Under the pieces are notes generated by a model. It was not told the DNA's origin, did not search any database, and worked only from the letters and a program-made list of their open reading frames with translations. Shown piece by piece: positions 40,916 through 49,562 of a stretch of DNA of 64,000 nucleotides. The stretch is from assembly GCA_000799755.1 (NCBI GenBank), contig JUHI01000016.1, positions 1 through 64,000 on the forward strand, given 5' to 3'. Numbering within the stretch: position 1 is the stretch's first letter; each line of letters begins with the position of its first letter. A program made the translations under genes and the position numbers. The stretch is from Martinezella tropici. Its GTDB lineage: Bacteria; Pseudomonadota; Alphaproteobacteria; Rhizobiales; Rhizobiaceae.

Positions 40916-42232
40916 TCAATTTGTCGAAGAACGGGCGTCGCGCGGCATATAGTCGTCCTCGGAGTTTACGGGTGGCTCCCAACCGAAGACGCTGCGGCCG
41001 CCGTACGAAAAGGACCTGTCGAATTCGCCGGCAACGATCTCCTTGAGATCGGGGCCCGTGACGTAGCGCTCCAGCATTCTCGACTGATCATCGAGCCGCT
41101 TCAATGCCGATAGTTCCTCATCACGACCGAGCCGCCCTTTCCTCACGGCTGATTTCATCACGCTGATCGTCTCGTCATAGACCTTCAGAGGCACCGGAAA
41201 GGGATGCCGATCCTTACCTCCGTGGGCGAGCGAGAAGCGAGCGGGGTCGGAGAAACGGCAGGGTGCGCCGTGAACGACCTCGGCGACCAAAGCCAGAGCC
41301 TTCACCGTGCGCGCACCGACGCCGGGCGTCAGAAGCAAATCCTCGAAATCCACCGGACCGCGATCGGCCGCCGCGGCAAGATTTCCATGCAGGCGCCGCA
41401 TGTTCACATCTTCCTGACGCACATCATGATGTGCCGGCATGATGAGATAGGGCAGCAGCGGCTGCGCTTCTTGCTTAACCATGACTGGAGCTCGCCCTTC
41501 CAGCCTATTGAATTCACGAATGATCTTATCCGGACCGAGTGAGGCGAGCAGATCCAGCTGACCATCGCGGGAGCGCCCGGCGCGCCGGTCGGCCAGATTG
41601 ACGATCTCGCCTTGGTCGCGCCCTTCGATGGCGGCATGCGGTGAATCCACGAAGTTCGCCAGCCCCTCGGATAGCCAGTGATATCGTCGCGCCTGCCGCC
41701 GCTCGCCGTTCATGCCCTGCTGAATGACGACCCACTTACCATCATCGGCGACTATAAAACCGTGCAAATAGAGGTCGAAACCATCCTGCACCGCGGCGCT
41801 GTCCACCTTCGCGATCAGCCGGCTCTTGGTGGCAAGCGACGCACCATCGATACCGACGCGATCACCGATATCGAGCAGTTCGCCCGGCGTCTTGCGCGAT
41901 TGCGCGCCGCGCCCGCCGCAGACATGAATGCCGAGTTCGCCAGATAGCGGCGTCAAACCGCGCTTCAGGGCACCAAGCACACTCGTCGTGATCCCCGAAG
42001 AATGCCAGTCCATGCCCATGACAGCGCCGAAGGACTGGAACCAAAAGGGGTTGGCAAGTCGCCGGAATAGTTCATCGCGGCCATAATGCTGCACGATCGC
42101 CTCGGTGATGACGGCCCCCAAACGCGTCATCCGATCCCCAAGCCAGCGCGGCACGCGGCCGCCATGCAGGGGAAGATCAGCTTTGCCGGCTCTCTGTGCC
42201 AAATCCGCGACTCTCGTTCTTTGCAGGCGCAT
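40916..42232 (-). CDS. DUF763-family protein
   Basis: The 438-residue protein matches DUF763: ADLPLHGGRVPRWLGDRM at the start, FWFQSFGAVMGMDWHSSG, GIHVCGGRGAQSRKTP, then SRLIAKVDSAAVQDGF and LYLHGFIVADDGKWVVIQQGMN. A C-terminal helix-hairpin-helix-like segment reads LLTPGVGARTVKALALVAEVVHG, which suggests nucleic acid binding. The family has no established role. It stands 50 bp from an aminotransferase gene on the same strand. Confidence 0.82.
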   Translation of the reverse strand: MRLQRTRVADLAQRAGKADLPLHGGRVPRWLGDRMTRLGAVITEAIVQHYGRDELFRRLANPFWFQSFGAVMGMDWHSSGITTSVLGALKRGLTPLSGELGIHVCGGRGAQSRKTPGELLDIGDRVGIDGASLATKSRLIAKVDSAAVQDGFDLYLHGFIVADDGKWVVIQQGMNGERRQARRYHWLSEGLANFVDSPHAAIEGRDQGEIVNLADRRAGRSRDGQLDLLASLGPDKIIREFNRLEGRAPVMVKQEAQPLLPYLIMPAHHDVRQEDVNMRRLHGNLAAAADRGPVDFEDLLLTPGVGARTVKALALVAEVVHGAPCRFSDPARFSLAHGGKDRHPFPVPLKVYDETISVMKSAVRKGRLGRDEELSALKRLDDQSRMLERYVTGPDLKEIVAGEFDRSFSYGGRSVFGWEPPVNSEDDYMPRDARSSTN

Positions 42233-42282
42233 TGTAGCTCCAGCAACCGATCCGCGCCATCCGTTCCGGCCGGAACCAGCGA

Positions 42283-43431
42283 TCAGACGTGATTGCGTTG
42301 CAGATAGGATCGCATTGCCGCAAGACCTTCATCGATATTGGCTCGACCGAAGCCGATACGGAACCGATCGCCTGGCGTCTGATTGAGATCCGAATGGTAG
42401 AGGCTGGCCGGCAAAAGGAGGACGCCTGCCTGCTCGACGAGATCACGCGCGAAGGTTTCGACACCATCGGCGCCCTTGTAGCACGGAAAGCAGACGCAGC
42501 CTCCGTCCGGCGTATACCAATCAAAGAGATGATCGAACTCCGAGAACAGCGCCTTCAACTTCACCAGATTGGCGGTGATCAGGCTGTTGTTGCGCCCCAG
42601 AATTCTGTCGGCATTCAGTAGCGCGATCTTTGCCAGGCTCTCGCTCGGGCCGGCATTGCAGATGGAGAGGTAATGCTTCATCCGCTCCATTTTCGACAGC
42701 AGAGCGTGATCCCGGCAGGCGAGCCAGCCGATGCGCAGGCCGGGCAACCCATAGGCCTTGGACATGACCCCCAGCGAGAGGCCGCGCTCATAGATATCGG
42801 CCGCCGCCGGCAACAACGGCTTGTTCTCGACAGTCAGCCCGCGATAGACCTCGTCGCTGAAGAGCCAGATACCATGCTCGCGGCAGAGCTCGACGAGCGC
42901 ATCGAAACGCTCCCGCTCCAGGACCTTGCCTGTCGGATTATGGGGGAAGTTGATCGAAATCAGCCGGGTATTCGGCCTGATAGCAGCGGCAACCGCGTCG
43001 ATATCGAGCGACCAGCCGTCGTCCGGATCAAGCGCGACGGCGGAGACGTCGCAAATGCTGAGTGGGATCGTTTCGGCCGACTGGTAGTTCGGCGTGACGA
43101 CGATCGCATGATCTCCCTTGTCGAGAAGCGCGTGCATCGCGATGTAGATGCCCTCCTCCGCTCCGGCAAAGCACAGAATGTCCTCGCCTTTCACCTGCCG
43201 GTAAAGGTCGGCGATAATCTCGCGCAGTTCCGGGTTGCCGTAGGTCTCGCTATAGCCGAGCCAGAGGTTTTTATGGTCCCGCCGCTGCTCCGGGGTCGCC
43301 ATTGCCAGCAGCTCGGCCATCGTCATGCTTTGCGCGTCGGAGGCGGTCATGTGATAGCGCGCACTGAATTCCCACTTGGAGAAATAGGTTTCGAGCTTGA
43401 AATCCGGCAGAAGCGGCATGGGTTTCTCCAA
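42283..43431 (-). CDS. class I/II PLP-dependent aminotransferase
   Basis: The 382-residue fold type I aminotransferase has substrate-side elements near NLWLGYSETYGNPELR, the Asn/Asp PLP contacts in NFPHNPTGKVL and LFSDEVYRG, the Schiff-base Lys in GVMSKAYGLPGLRIGW and the C-terminal Arg in DRFRIGFGR. It is divergent from a YheO-like regulator, 114 bp away, which probably controls it. The amino acid substrate is not predictable. Confidence 0.9.
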   Translation of the reverse strand: MEKPMPLLPDFKLETYFSKWEFSARYHMTASDAQSMTMAELLAMATPEQRRDHKNLWLGYSETYGNPELREIIADLYRQVKGEDILCFAGAEEGIYIAMHALLDKGDHAIVVTPNYQSAETIPLSICDVSAVALDPDDGWSLDIDAVAAAIRPNTRLISINFPHNPTGKVLERERFDALVELCREHGIWLFSDEVYRGLTVENKPLLPAAADIYERGLSLGVMSKAYGLPGLRIGWLACRDHALLSKMERMKHYLSICNAGPSESLAKIALLNADRILGRNNSLITANLVKLKALFSEFDHLFDWYTPDGGCVCFPCYKGADGVETFARDLVEQAGVLLLPASLYHSDLNQTPGDRFRIGFGRANIDEGLAAMRSYLQRNHV

Positions 43432-43545
43432 AAAGCATATCGGACCGGCACATCGGCGCCGCTCCCGTTATCCCGGACGTTAGAGATGAGTTGACAGATT
43501 GTCAAATATAGAGCGATTGTAAATCAACAAGCGTGAGAGGCGGTG

Positions 43546-44217
43546 ATGGCGAAAACATCGGATGCAGGCAATACGAAATTGACGGCTCAGGATATTCTGC
43601 AATTCGTTCCCATCGCCGAGGCGGTCGCGACATTGCTGAAGCCGCACGCGGAAGTCGTCATCCATGACTTAAGAACGCAGACCATCGCCTATATCGCCAA
43701 CAACCTGTCGCGGCGCGAGGTCGGCGGCTCCTCGCTTGCCGAGTTGAAAGACATCGGCGCCCTTGGCACCGATGTCATCGGTCCCTATCGGAAGACGAAT
43801 TTCGACGGGCGGCAACTCAAATCCATCACGGCCGTACTCAGAACCATGACGAGCGAGCCATTCGGGCTGCTTTGCATCAATTTCGACATAGCGCCGATCG
43901 AGGCGGCGCGTGATGCGCTCGGTCTTCTCGCCGCATTCCAGGACACCGGCGCGCAGCCCGCAGCACTGTTCCGCACGGACTGGCAAGAAACAGTCAACGC
44001 AGCGATATCGGATTTCCTCGGCGAACGCGGGCTTGCAGCCTCAGCCCTCGCAAAGGATGATCATGCCGCACTCATCGAGGTGCTGGAACAGGATGGCTAT
44101 TTCGCCATCCGCAATCTGGTCCCCTATCTCGCCAAGCTGCTCGGCATTTCGCGGGCGACCGTCTACAAGCATCTTCGTGATGCCCGCGAGAAGAAGACAT
44201 CTGAAGTTCAGGCGTGA
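43546..44217 (+). CDS. YheO-like PAS/HTH transcriptional regulator
   Basis: The 223-residue protein has a YheO-type PAS domain (ILQFVPIAEAVATLLKPHAEVVIHDL, AYIANNLSRREVGGSSLAEL, SITAVLRTMTSEPFGLLCINFD) and a C-terminal helix-turn-helix (YLAKLLGISRATVYKHLRDAREKK). This family often regulates amino-acid metabolism genes next to it; the divergent aminotransferase is the evident target. ATG 43546 is used with GAGAGG upstream, rather than GTG 43543. Confidence 0.85.
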   Translation: MAKTSDAGNTKLTAQDILQFVPIAEAVATLLKPHAEVVIHDLRTQTIAYIANNLSRREVGGSSLAELKDIGALGTDVIGPYRKTNFDGRQLKSITAVLRTMTSEPFGLLCINFDIAPIEAARDALGLLAAFQDTGAQPAALFRTDWQETVNAAISDFLGERGLAASALAKDDHAALIEVLEQDGYFAIRNLVPYLAKLLGISRATVYKHLRDAREKKTSEVQA

Positions 44218-44254
44218 ACGGCGCGGAGTTAGCCGGCGAAACGGTGTCAGCCGA

Positions 44255-45160
44255 TCACTTGACTGATATGGCCAGTTTCGACCAGGCAGGATCATTGGAA
44301 GGGTCCGTCGACCAGAACCGAATGTCCGCAAAGTCAATTGATTGGGCGACATCGGGCAGAGAGTCTCTATAGATTCCGAAACGCGGCTGAACATCGATGA
44401 AAGGATGGCCGTCCTGGTCCCGCATGCCGTGATCGAGATAGCCAAGACGTCCCGTATAGGAAATGTCGCAGGCTCGCCCGTTAAGATAGACCTGCAGGGA
44501 GCTCGCCCCCTCCTGCAAGCTGGGTTTCAGCATGACGTTCACGTCGTTCCAGTCGCCCACATTGAGGTGCCAGGGCCCGCAAATTATTTTCGATCGACCG
44601 GTGTTGCAGTCATCCGTTCCCCTGACCTTTGCAACGAAGTCGGCTCCTGTTTCTGTCGGTATGGCCTCTATCTTGAACAGCGGATTGGCTGACTGACAGA
44701 TTCCAAGGGGTTTCGTCTCTTCCGTCGGAATATTCTGTTTTACCTGATGGATGACGGTGCGGTTGCCGAGCCCCTGCCAGGGTGCTTCGAGCCGAAAGGC
44801 GAAGTGATACCACGTCGGCCTGTCGAACTTGATGACTTCTTTCCTGATCTGGATCTCGACCCGTTCGACCGGAGCGTCGCCCACACTCTGATCGGGGGCG
44901 TCGCCGGGATGCACCGTGATATGCAATATTGGCCTGGAAGGAGATGAGAGATCGCAAACGATACGCGATCTCCATAAGGCCGGGTCCAGTTTGCCGCTGA
45001 TCTTCCAGAGCTTCGGCGGATGCTGCTGGTCGACGGCGCACAGATCGTCGAAGCTAGCCGATAGCGCAGGCGCGGCTTCCTGCGCCACGGCGTGTGATCC
45101 ATTCAAAACGCCAAGACATAGCAATATGAAGACAAGCTTCAGCGCTTTCTGAGTCATCAT
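44255..45160 (-). CDS. secreted jelly-roll protein, polysaccharide lyase-like
   Basis: The 301-residue protein has a signal peptide (ending SHAVA before QEAAP). The beta-sandwich pattern resembles heparin lyase I/glucuronan lyase-type polysaccharide lyases: RPTWYHFAFRLEAPW, VIHQVKQ, GPWHLNVGDWNDVNVMLKP, LQVYLNGRACDISYTG, FGIYRD. Catalytic residues cannot be assigned with confidence. It probably acts on exopolysaccharide in the periplasm or outside. Family placement is tentative. Confidence 0.6.
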   Translation of the reverse strand: MMTQKALKLVFILLCLGVLNGSHAVAQEAAPALSASFDDLCAVDQQHPPKLWKISGKLDPALWRSRIVCDLSSPSRPILHITVHPGDAPDQSVGDAPVERVEIQIRKEVIKFDRPTWYHFAFRLEAPWQGLGNRTVIHQVKQNIPTEETKPLGICQSANPLFKIEAIPTETGADFVAKVRGTDDCNTGRSKIICGPWHLNVGDWNDVNVMLKPSLQEGASSLQVYLNGRACDISYTGRLGYLDHGMRDQDGHPFIDVQPRFGIYRDSLPDVAQSIDFADIRFWSTDPSNDPAWSKLAISVK

Positions 45161-45353
45161 CGTCAGCCTTTAATCGAAGAGAGTGCGCGGTCCGAAAAAT
45201 GAAAGTTCCAGCCGGCTCTCCTGACCAACAGCATCGTCAGAAAGCCTCGCATCCAGCTCTATCGGTCAAGGGATGCAAGTCAAGGGTGCTTCGATTCGCC
45301 AGGTAATGACGCACATGACGGGCCCGGATGGATACGCTTTTCGAGCTCTGATG

Positions 45354-45635
45354 TTATCGCTTCAGTTCACGCTCGAATTTTTCAATCTGCTGCAGAACCC
45401 ATGGATCATCGGCGGAGTGTTGAACCGTCTCCTGCTCCAGCCGCCGTTGGCGGCGGCAAATCCAGTCGATGAAGGCACGAAGCAGCCGCATGTGGGTATC
45501 CAAGCGTTTCAGTATCTGCGAGGCCCGGCGACCAGGCTCGAAAGCCAATGGACGCCAGGCCTCGACGACCGCAAGGCGTTGCGGTGATTGTCTTTTTGCC
45601 CGCGCGAAAATGAACGCCAGCTGAACGAATTGCAC
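45354..45635 (-). CDS. doubtful small hypothetical protein
   Basis: A 93-residue frame from GTG 45635, rich in Arg, Leu and Gln (RLLRAFIDWICRRQRRLEQE). Third-position GC bias fits coding DNA on this strand better than on the other, but the ribosome site is poor and a stop lies four codons upstream. It could be a gene remnant. Confidence 0.3.
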   Translation of the reverse strand: MQFVQLAFIFARAKRQSPQRLAVVEAWRPLAFEPGRRASQILKRLDTHMRLLRAFIDWICRRQRRLEQETVQHSADDPWVLQQIEKFERELKR

Positions 45636-45759
45636 GGCAGAATGGTTTCACCCTGCCCTTGCTGCCAGTGAGAGCATAGCTGCGAGATAACCTCTCTTCA
45701 GGAATGAGAAGCTTTTTTACCGGAGCGTACCGCAATTGCCAAAACTGACCTAGTCGGGA

Positions 45760-45850
45760 AAGAGAGCGAGCTTTAGAGAAAGCCGCGTCGCTTCCGATTT
45801 CCCCGGAGTGGCACAAGCTTAGCCTCGCTTTTGCGGGGCTTTTTTCTTTT
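45760..45850 (+). ncRNA. candidate small RNA ending at a strong terminator
   Basis: The plus strand 45760-45850 contains a short hairpin (GCTTT AGAG AAAGC at 45770-45783). A second possible stem follows (TCCG...CGGA, 45793-45807), and then the Rho-independent terminator at 45821-45850. No plus-strand gene ends nearby, so the terminator needs another transcript. The 5' end and promoter are not identifiable, and I do not recognise a known sRNA family. Confidence 0.35.
45821..45850 (+). terminator. strong Rho-independent terminator
   Basis: AGCCTCGC (45821-45828), loop TTTT, GCGGGGCT (45833-45840, one G-T pair), directly followed by TTTTTTCTTT. On the minus strand there is no U-run, so it works for rightward transcription. 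This is the clearest intrinsic terminator of the window. Confidence 0.82.
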
Positions 45851-45864
45851 CTGCGGCTGCCTGT

Positions 45865-46119
45865 TCAGCGTCGTGGCTCGCCGCCGGGCGCATAGACGGT
45901 GTCCTGCTCGAACGGAAAGACCGAGCCGCAACGGCAACGGATCATGTGCTTGCGCGGATCGGTAGACGGCCTTTCCGTGGAAAATCCCCGCGGCATCTCG
46001 TCTATCTTGAAATCACGGCCGACCGCGCGGCGGTCGTCGGTTTCCGAGACTTCGGCAAACCCGGCATGATCGCATTTCGCGCATTCCAGCTTTCGTGAAT
46101 ATCGATCTCTAGCGGCCAT
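45865..46119 (-). CDS. small zinc-ribbon-like protein
   Basis: The 84-residue protein has CAKC (residues 13-16) and CRCG (62-65), enough Cys for a zinc ribbon, with a charged middle part. I do not recognise a named family. It is probably cytoplasmic and possibly nucleic-acid or protein binding (inference). It stands alone between a terminator and the divergent FadR-type operon. Confidence 0.6.
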   Translation of the reverse strand: MAARDRYSRKLECAKCDHAGFAEVSETDDRRAVGRDFKIDEMPRGFSTERPSTDPRKHMIRCRCGSVFPFEQDTVYAPGGEPRR

Positions 46120-46215
46120 TCTTTTCCAGTCCGGGACTCATATCACGCCCCTTCTATCAGCGCTGCCAGCACTCTTGAAGGCCGCAAACGACCTTCATCA
46201 CTACCCGCTTAAATC

Positions 46216-46233
46216 CCCTTAAAAATTTAAGGG
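46216..46233. promoter_or_regulatory. 18-bp palindrome upstream of the FadR-type regulator
   Basis: CCCTTAAA-AA-TTTAAGGG lies 81 bp before the regulator gene and 97 bp before the divergent zinc-ribbon gene. It could be an operator for a local regulator. A possible -35 (TTGACC) is at 46265-46270 but no clear -10 follows. It does not match the usual FadR-type core (GTNNNAC). Confidence 0.35.
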
Positions 46234-46313
46234 CCGGAAAATGCAAGCTTCAACAAAAAAGAGATTGACCTGATGGCAGATGTCAGACCAATTTATCGCC
46301 CATGAGGAGACCA

Positions 46314-47009
46314 ATGCTTACCCCCCTTCCGTCCATTGATCGGACGCAACAAGTCATCGAAGCGCTGACGACATTCATCGAAGCGTCGAAGCTGCAGGCT
46401 GGCGAGAGATTGCCGACTGAACGAGAACTGATGGCGGCGCTCTCGGTGGGACGCTCGACCATTCGCGAGGTGATCACCTATTTCCAGGCCCTCGGCGTCA
46501 TGGAAACCCGCAAGGGGAGCGGCACCTACCTGCTAAAGCCGGTTTCCAAGTCGACCATCCACATGCCTCTGTCTCTCGACCCGTCGCACCTGCGCGACGC
46601 GCTCTTACAGACGCTGGAGGTCCGTCGCGGCATCGAATGCGAGGCCGGAATGGTGGCCGCAAGAAAGCGCACCGACGAGGATATCGTCGTCATCGAGCAA
46701 AAGCTCAACGAGATGGAGCGCGTTCACATGGCCAAGGGCACGTCGGGGCCGGAGGATCTCGCCTTCCACCTCGCCGTCTACGACGCCACCCACAACCCAT
46801 TGTTCCGCCAGCTTCTCGAACAGATGCGCGAAACCTTCGAGCGCTTCTGGGATCATCCCTTCGACCGACAGGATTTTGCCCGCCGGTCCTTCCCCTATCA
46901 CCGCACGCTGTTCAACGCGATCGTTGATCGAGACCCCGAGGCGGCGCGCGCCGAAACACAGAAAATCCTCGACGTTGTCGAGGAAGACATCAAGGAAATG
47001 TCCAAATGA
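46314..47009 (+). CDS. GntR-family regulator, FadR/FCD subfamily
   Basis: The 231-residue protein has an N-terminal winged helix (GERLPTERELMAALSVGRSTIREVITYFQ) and an all-helical FCD effector domain. The usual metal-site residues are visible (Asp/His in EDLAFHLAVYDATHNPLF, His in FPYHRTLF). ATG 46314 has GAGGAG upstream. The stop overlaps the PLP enzyme start by four bases, so it sits in the operon it likely controls. Confidence 0.9.
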   Translation: MLTPLPSIDRTQQVIEALTTFIEASKLQAGERLPTERELMAALSVGRSTIREVITYFQALGVMETRKGSGTYLLKPVSKSTIHMPLSLDPSHLRDALLQTLEVRRGIECEAGMVAARKRTDEDIVVIEQKLNEMERVHMAKGTSGPEDLAFHLAVYDATHNPLFRQLLEQMRETFERFWDHPFDRQDFARRSFPYHRTLFNAIVDRDPEAARAETQKILDVVEEDIKEMSK

Positions 47010-48172
47010 CTGACGGGCTTGAGCCGTTCGAACTCGCATCTCTTATCACGGCCCATGACGACGGTAACTTCGCCGATGCCGTGGTGCCACCGATCTTCCA
47101 GACCTCGCTTTTCACCTTCTCGAGCTACGACGAGATGATCGCCTCCTATCGCGGTGAAAAAGTGCGACCGACCTATACGCGCGGCCTCAACCCGACGGTG
47201 CGCCTGTTTGAAGAAATGCTGGCGAAGCTCGAAGGCGCAGAAGATGCGCTCGGTTTTGCAAGCGGCATGGCGGCGATCTCGTCTGCCGTGCTGAGCTTCG
47301 TCGAGCCGGGTGACAGGATCGTTGCGGTCAAGCATGTCTATCCCGATGCCTTTCGCCTGTTCGGCACCATTCTGAAGCGCATGAAGGTCGAAGTCACCTA
47401 TGTCGATGGCCGCGATGAAGAGGCCGTTGCCAAGGCGCTTCCTGGCGCCAAAGTCTTCTACATGGAAAGCCCCACAAGCTGGATCATGGAAGCGCACGAT
47501 GTCGGCGCACTGGCCGCTCTTGCGAAGCAACATGGTGTCGTTTCCATGATCGACAACAGCTGGGCCACTCCCTATTTCCAGCAGCCGCTGAAACTCGGCG
47601 TCGACCTCGTCATCCATTCCGCCTCGAAATATCTCGGTGGCCATAGTGACGTCGTTGCCGGCATCGTCGCGGGATCGAAGGAGATGATCGCGCGGCTGAA
47701 GGCCGAAGCCTATCCTTATCTCGGCGGCAAGCTTTCGCCCTTCGACGCGTGGCTCCTGATCCGCGGCCTGCGCACCCTACCGATCCGCATGAGGGCGCAT
47801 GAAGCCGCTGCTATGACGATCGCCAAGCGCTTGCAGGAGCTCGATGTCGTCGAACAGGTCTGCCATCCGGGCCTGGCGAACCGCCTGCCCGCCGGCTTGA
47901 ACGGAACGTCGGGCCTTTTCTCCTTCATCTTCCGGGAAGGTGTCGATGTCAGAGCCTTCGCCGACCGTCTCAAGCTTTTCAAGCTGGGTGTCAGCTGGGG
48001 CGGGCATGAGAGCCTGATCGTGCCGGGTGAAGTCGTGCTGCAGCAGAAGGCGCAGCCGAACTCGGCGCATACGTTTGGCATCGATCCGCGTTCCGTACGT
48101 CTCCATATCGGCCTCGAAGGAACCGAGGCTCTGTGGAAGGAACTCGAGGAGGCGATCGCCGCCGCCTCGTGA
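47006..48172 (+). CDS. Cys/Met-metabolism PLP-dependent enzyme (cystathionine gamma-synthase-like)
   Basis: The 388-residue fold type I PLP enzyme is of the trans-sulfuration family: YTRGLNPTVRLFEEMLAKLEGAEDALGFASGMAA, MESPTSWIMEAHDV, and Schiff-base Lys in IHSASKYLGGHSDV, with the end VRLHIGLEGTEALWKEL. Family reactions include C-S lyase, gamma-synthase and gamma-lyase. Coupling to an ABC transporter suggests a catabolic or salvage role for an imported amino-acid derivative (inference). Confidence 0.87.
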   Translation: MTDGLEPFELASLITAHDDGNFADAVVPPIFQTSLFTFSSYDEMIASYRGEKVRPTYTRGLNPTVRLFEEMLAKLEGAEDALGFASGMAAISSAVLSFVEPGDRIVAVKHVYPDAFRLFGTILKRMKVEVTYVDGRDEEAVAKALPGAKVFYMESPTSWIMEAHDVGALAALAKQHGVVSMIDNSWATPYFQQPLKLGVDLVIHSASKYLGGHSDVVAGIVAGSKEMIARLKAEAYPYLGGKLSPFDAWLLIRGLRTLPIRMRAHEAAAMTIAKRLQELDVVEQVCHPGLANRLPAGLNGTSGLFSFIFREGVDVRAFADRLKLFKLGVSWGGHESLIVPGEVVLQQKAQPNSAHTFGIDPRSVRLHIGLEGTEALWKELEEAIAAAS

Positions 48173-48212
48173 AATCGTCAATCTGAGAGGAAAACCTAAA
48201 AGGGGAACCAAC

Positions 48213-49472
48213 ATGAAAAGACTGATAACGGCAGCACTCTTTACCGCCCTGATGGGCGGCACGGCCTTTGCCGATACGACGCTGAAGCTCGTGGAAGTGA
48301 TCACCAGCCCCGAGCGTACCGAAACGCTGAAGTCGATCGTCGCCAAATTCGAGGCCGAAAACCCGGGCACGAAGGTCGACATCATCTCCCTGCCCTGGAA
48401 CGAAGCCTTCCAGAAGTTCGCCACCATGGTTTCGGCCGGTGACACGCCCGACGTCATGGAAATGCCTGACACCTGGGTATCGCTCTACGGCAATAACGGC
48501 ATGCTCGAAAGCCTCGAGCCCTACCTTGCCAAATGGGAGCACACGAAGGAACTGACCCCGCGCGCGCTCGAGCTCGGTCGTTACGTGAAGAACACCGCCT
48601 ATATGCTGCCCTACGGCTTCTATCTGCGCGCCATGTTCTACAACAAGAAGATCCTGAAGGATGCCGGCGTCGCCGAACCGCCGAAGACGATGGACGAATT
48701 CGTCAAGGCATCGGAAGCCATTTCGAAACTGCCCGGCAAATACGGCTACTGCATGCGCGGTGGTCCGGGCGGTCTCAACGGCTGGATGATCTTTGCTGCC
48801 TCCATGGCCGGCGACAATAAATATTTCACGGATGATGGCACCTCGACGATGAACAGCCCCGGCTGGGCCAAGGGCATTGAGTGGATGGTCGATCTCTACA
48901 AGAAGGGCTATGCGCCGAAGGACAGCGTCAACTGGGGCTTCAACGAAGTCGTGGCCGGCTTCTATTCCGGCACCTGCGCCTTCCTCGACCAGGACCCGGA
49001 TGCCTTGATCGCCGTTGCCGAGCGCATGAACAAGGACGATTTCGGCGTCGCGCCGCTGCCGAAGGGTCCGGACGGCAAATCCTTCCCGACCATCGGTTAC
49101 GGCGGCTGGTCGATGTTCGCCAACAGCCAGAACAAGGATCTCTCCTGGAAGCTGATCGCAACGCTCGAAGGACCGGAAGGCAACCTCATCTGGAACAAGA
49201 AGATCGGCGCGCTGCCGGCTTATACCGCGGCTGAGAAGGACCCCTTCTACGCCGGCGACCAGTTCAAGGGCTGGTTCCAGGAATTGGCCGACAAGGACAC
49301 CGTTCCGACCGTGATGCCGACCTATCTCGAAGAGTTTGCCTTCTTCAAGGATTCGCTCGCCATCAAGACTTCGCAACAGGCCATGCTCGGCGACATCTCG
49401 GCCAAGGACCTCGCCGACCAGTGGGCGGATTATCTGACCAAGGCCCAGCAGAAATTCCTCGCCAAGAAATAA
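48213..49472 (+). CDS. ABC transporter family 1 substrate-binding protein
   Basis: The 419-residue periplasmic binding protein of the maltose/multiple-sugar type has a signal peptide (ending GGTAFA before DTTLK). Its pattern runs KSIVAKFEAENPGTKVDII, AFQKFATMVSAGDTPDVM, YGFYLRAMFYNKKIL, FLDQDPDALIAV and FPTIGYGGWSMFANSQN. AAAGGGG precedes ATG 48213. The ligand would be predicted as an oligosaccharide by family, but the gene context with a PLP enzyme leaves this open. Confidence 0.9.
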   Translation: MKRLITAALFTALMGGTAFADTTLKLVEVITSPERTETLKSIVAKFEAENPGTKVDIISLPWNEAFQKFATMVSAGDTPDVMEMPDTWVSLYGNNGMLESLEPYLAKWEHTKELTPRALELGRYVKNTAYMLPYGFYLRAMFYNKKILKDAGVAEPPKTMDEFVKASEAISKLPGKYGYCMRGGPGGLNGWMIFAASMAGDNKYFTDDGTSTMNSPGWAKGIEWMVDLYKKGYAPKDSVNWGFNEVVAGFYSGTCAFLDQDPDALIAVAERMNKDDFGVAPLPKGPDGKSFPTIGYGGWSMFANSQNKDLSWKLIATLEGPEGNLIWNKKIGALPAYTAAEKDPFYAGDQFKGWFQELADKDTVPTVMPTYLEEFAFFKDSLAIKTSQQAMLGDISAKDLADQWADYLTKAQQKFLAKK

Positions 49473-49482
49473 CCTAAACGTC

Positions 49483-49506
49483 CGGCGGCGGAGCGATCCG
49501 CCGCCG
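49483..49506 (+). other. intercistronic stem-loop with GNRA-type loop
   Basis: A 10-bp GC-rich stem (CGGCGGCGGA with TCCGCCGCCG) closed by GCGA lies 10 bp after the binding-protein stop and before the permease gene. There is no U-tract. It probably protects the upstream message and lowers downstream expression (inference). Confidence 0.6.
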
Positions 49507-49562
49507 TTCCTGCTCATTTGAAACAGACGGCGTCAGAACGCCGCGAACGGGAACTCTTGCAG

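Noticed and set aside
45406..45816. A 136-residue minus-strand frame overlapping the candidate small RNA
   Set aside because: Low-complexity, Arg/Ser/Ala/Gly-rich content with no ribosome site; the overlapping 93-residue frame has a better coding pattern, although that one is doubtful too.
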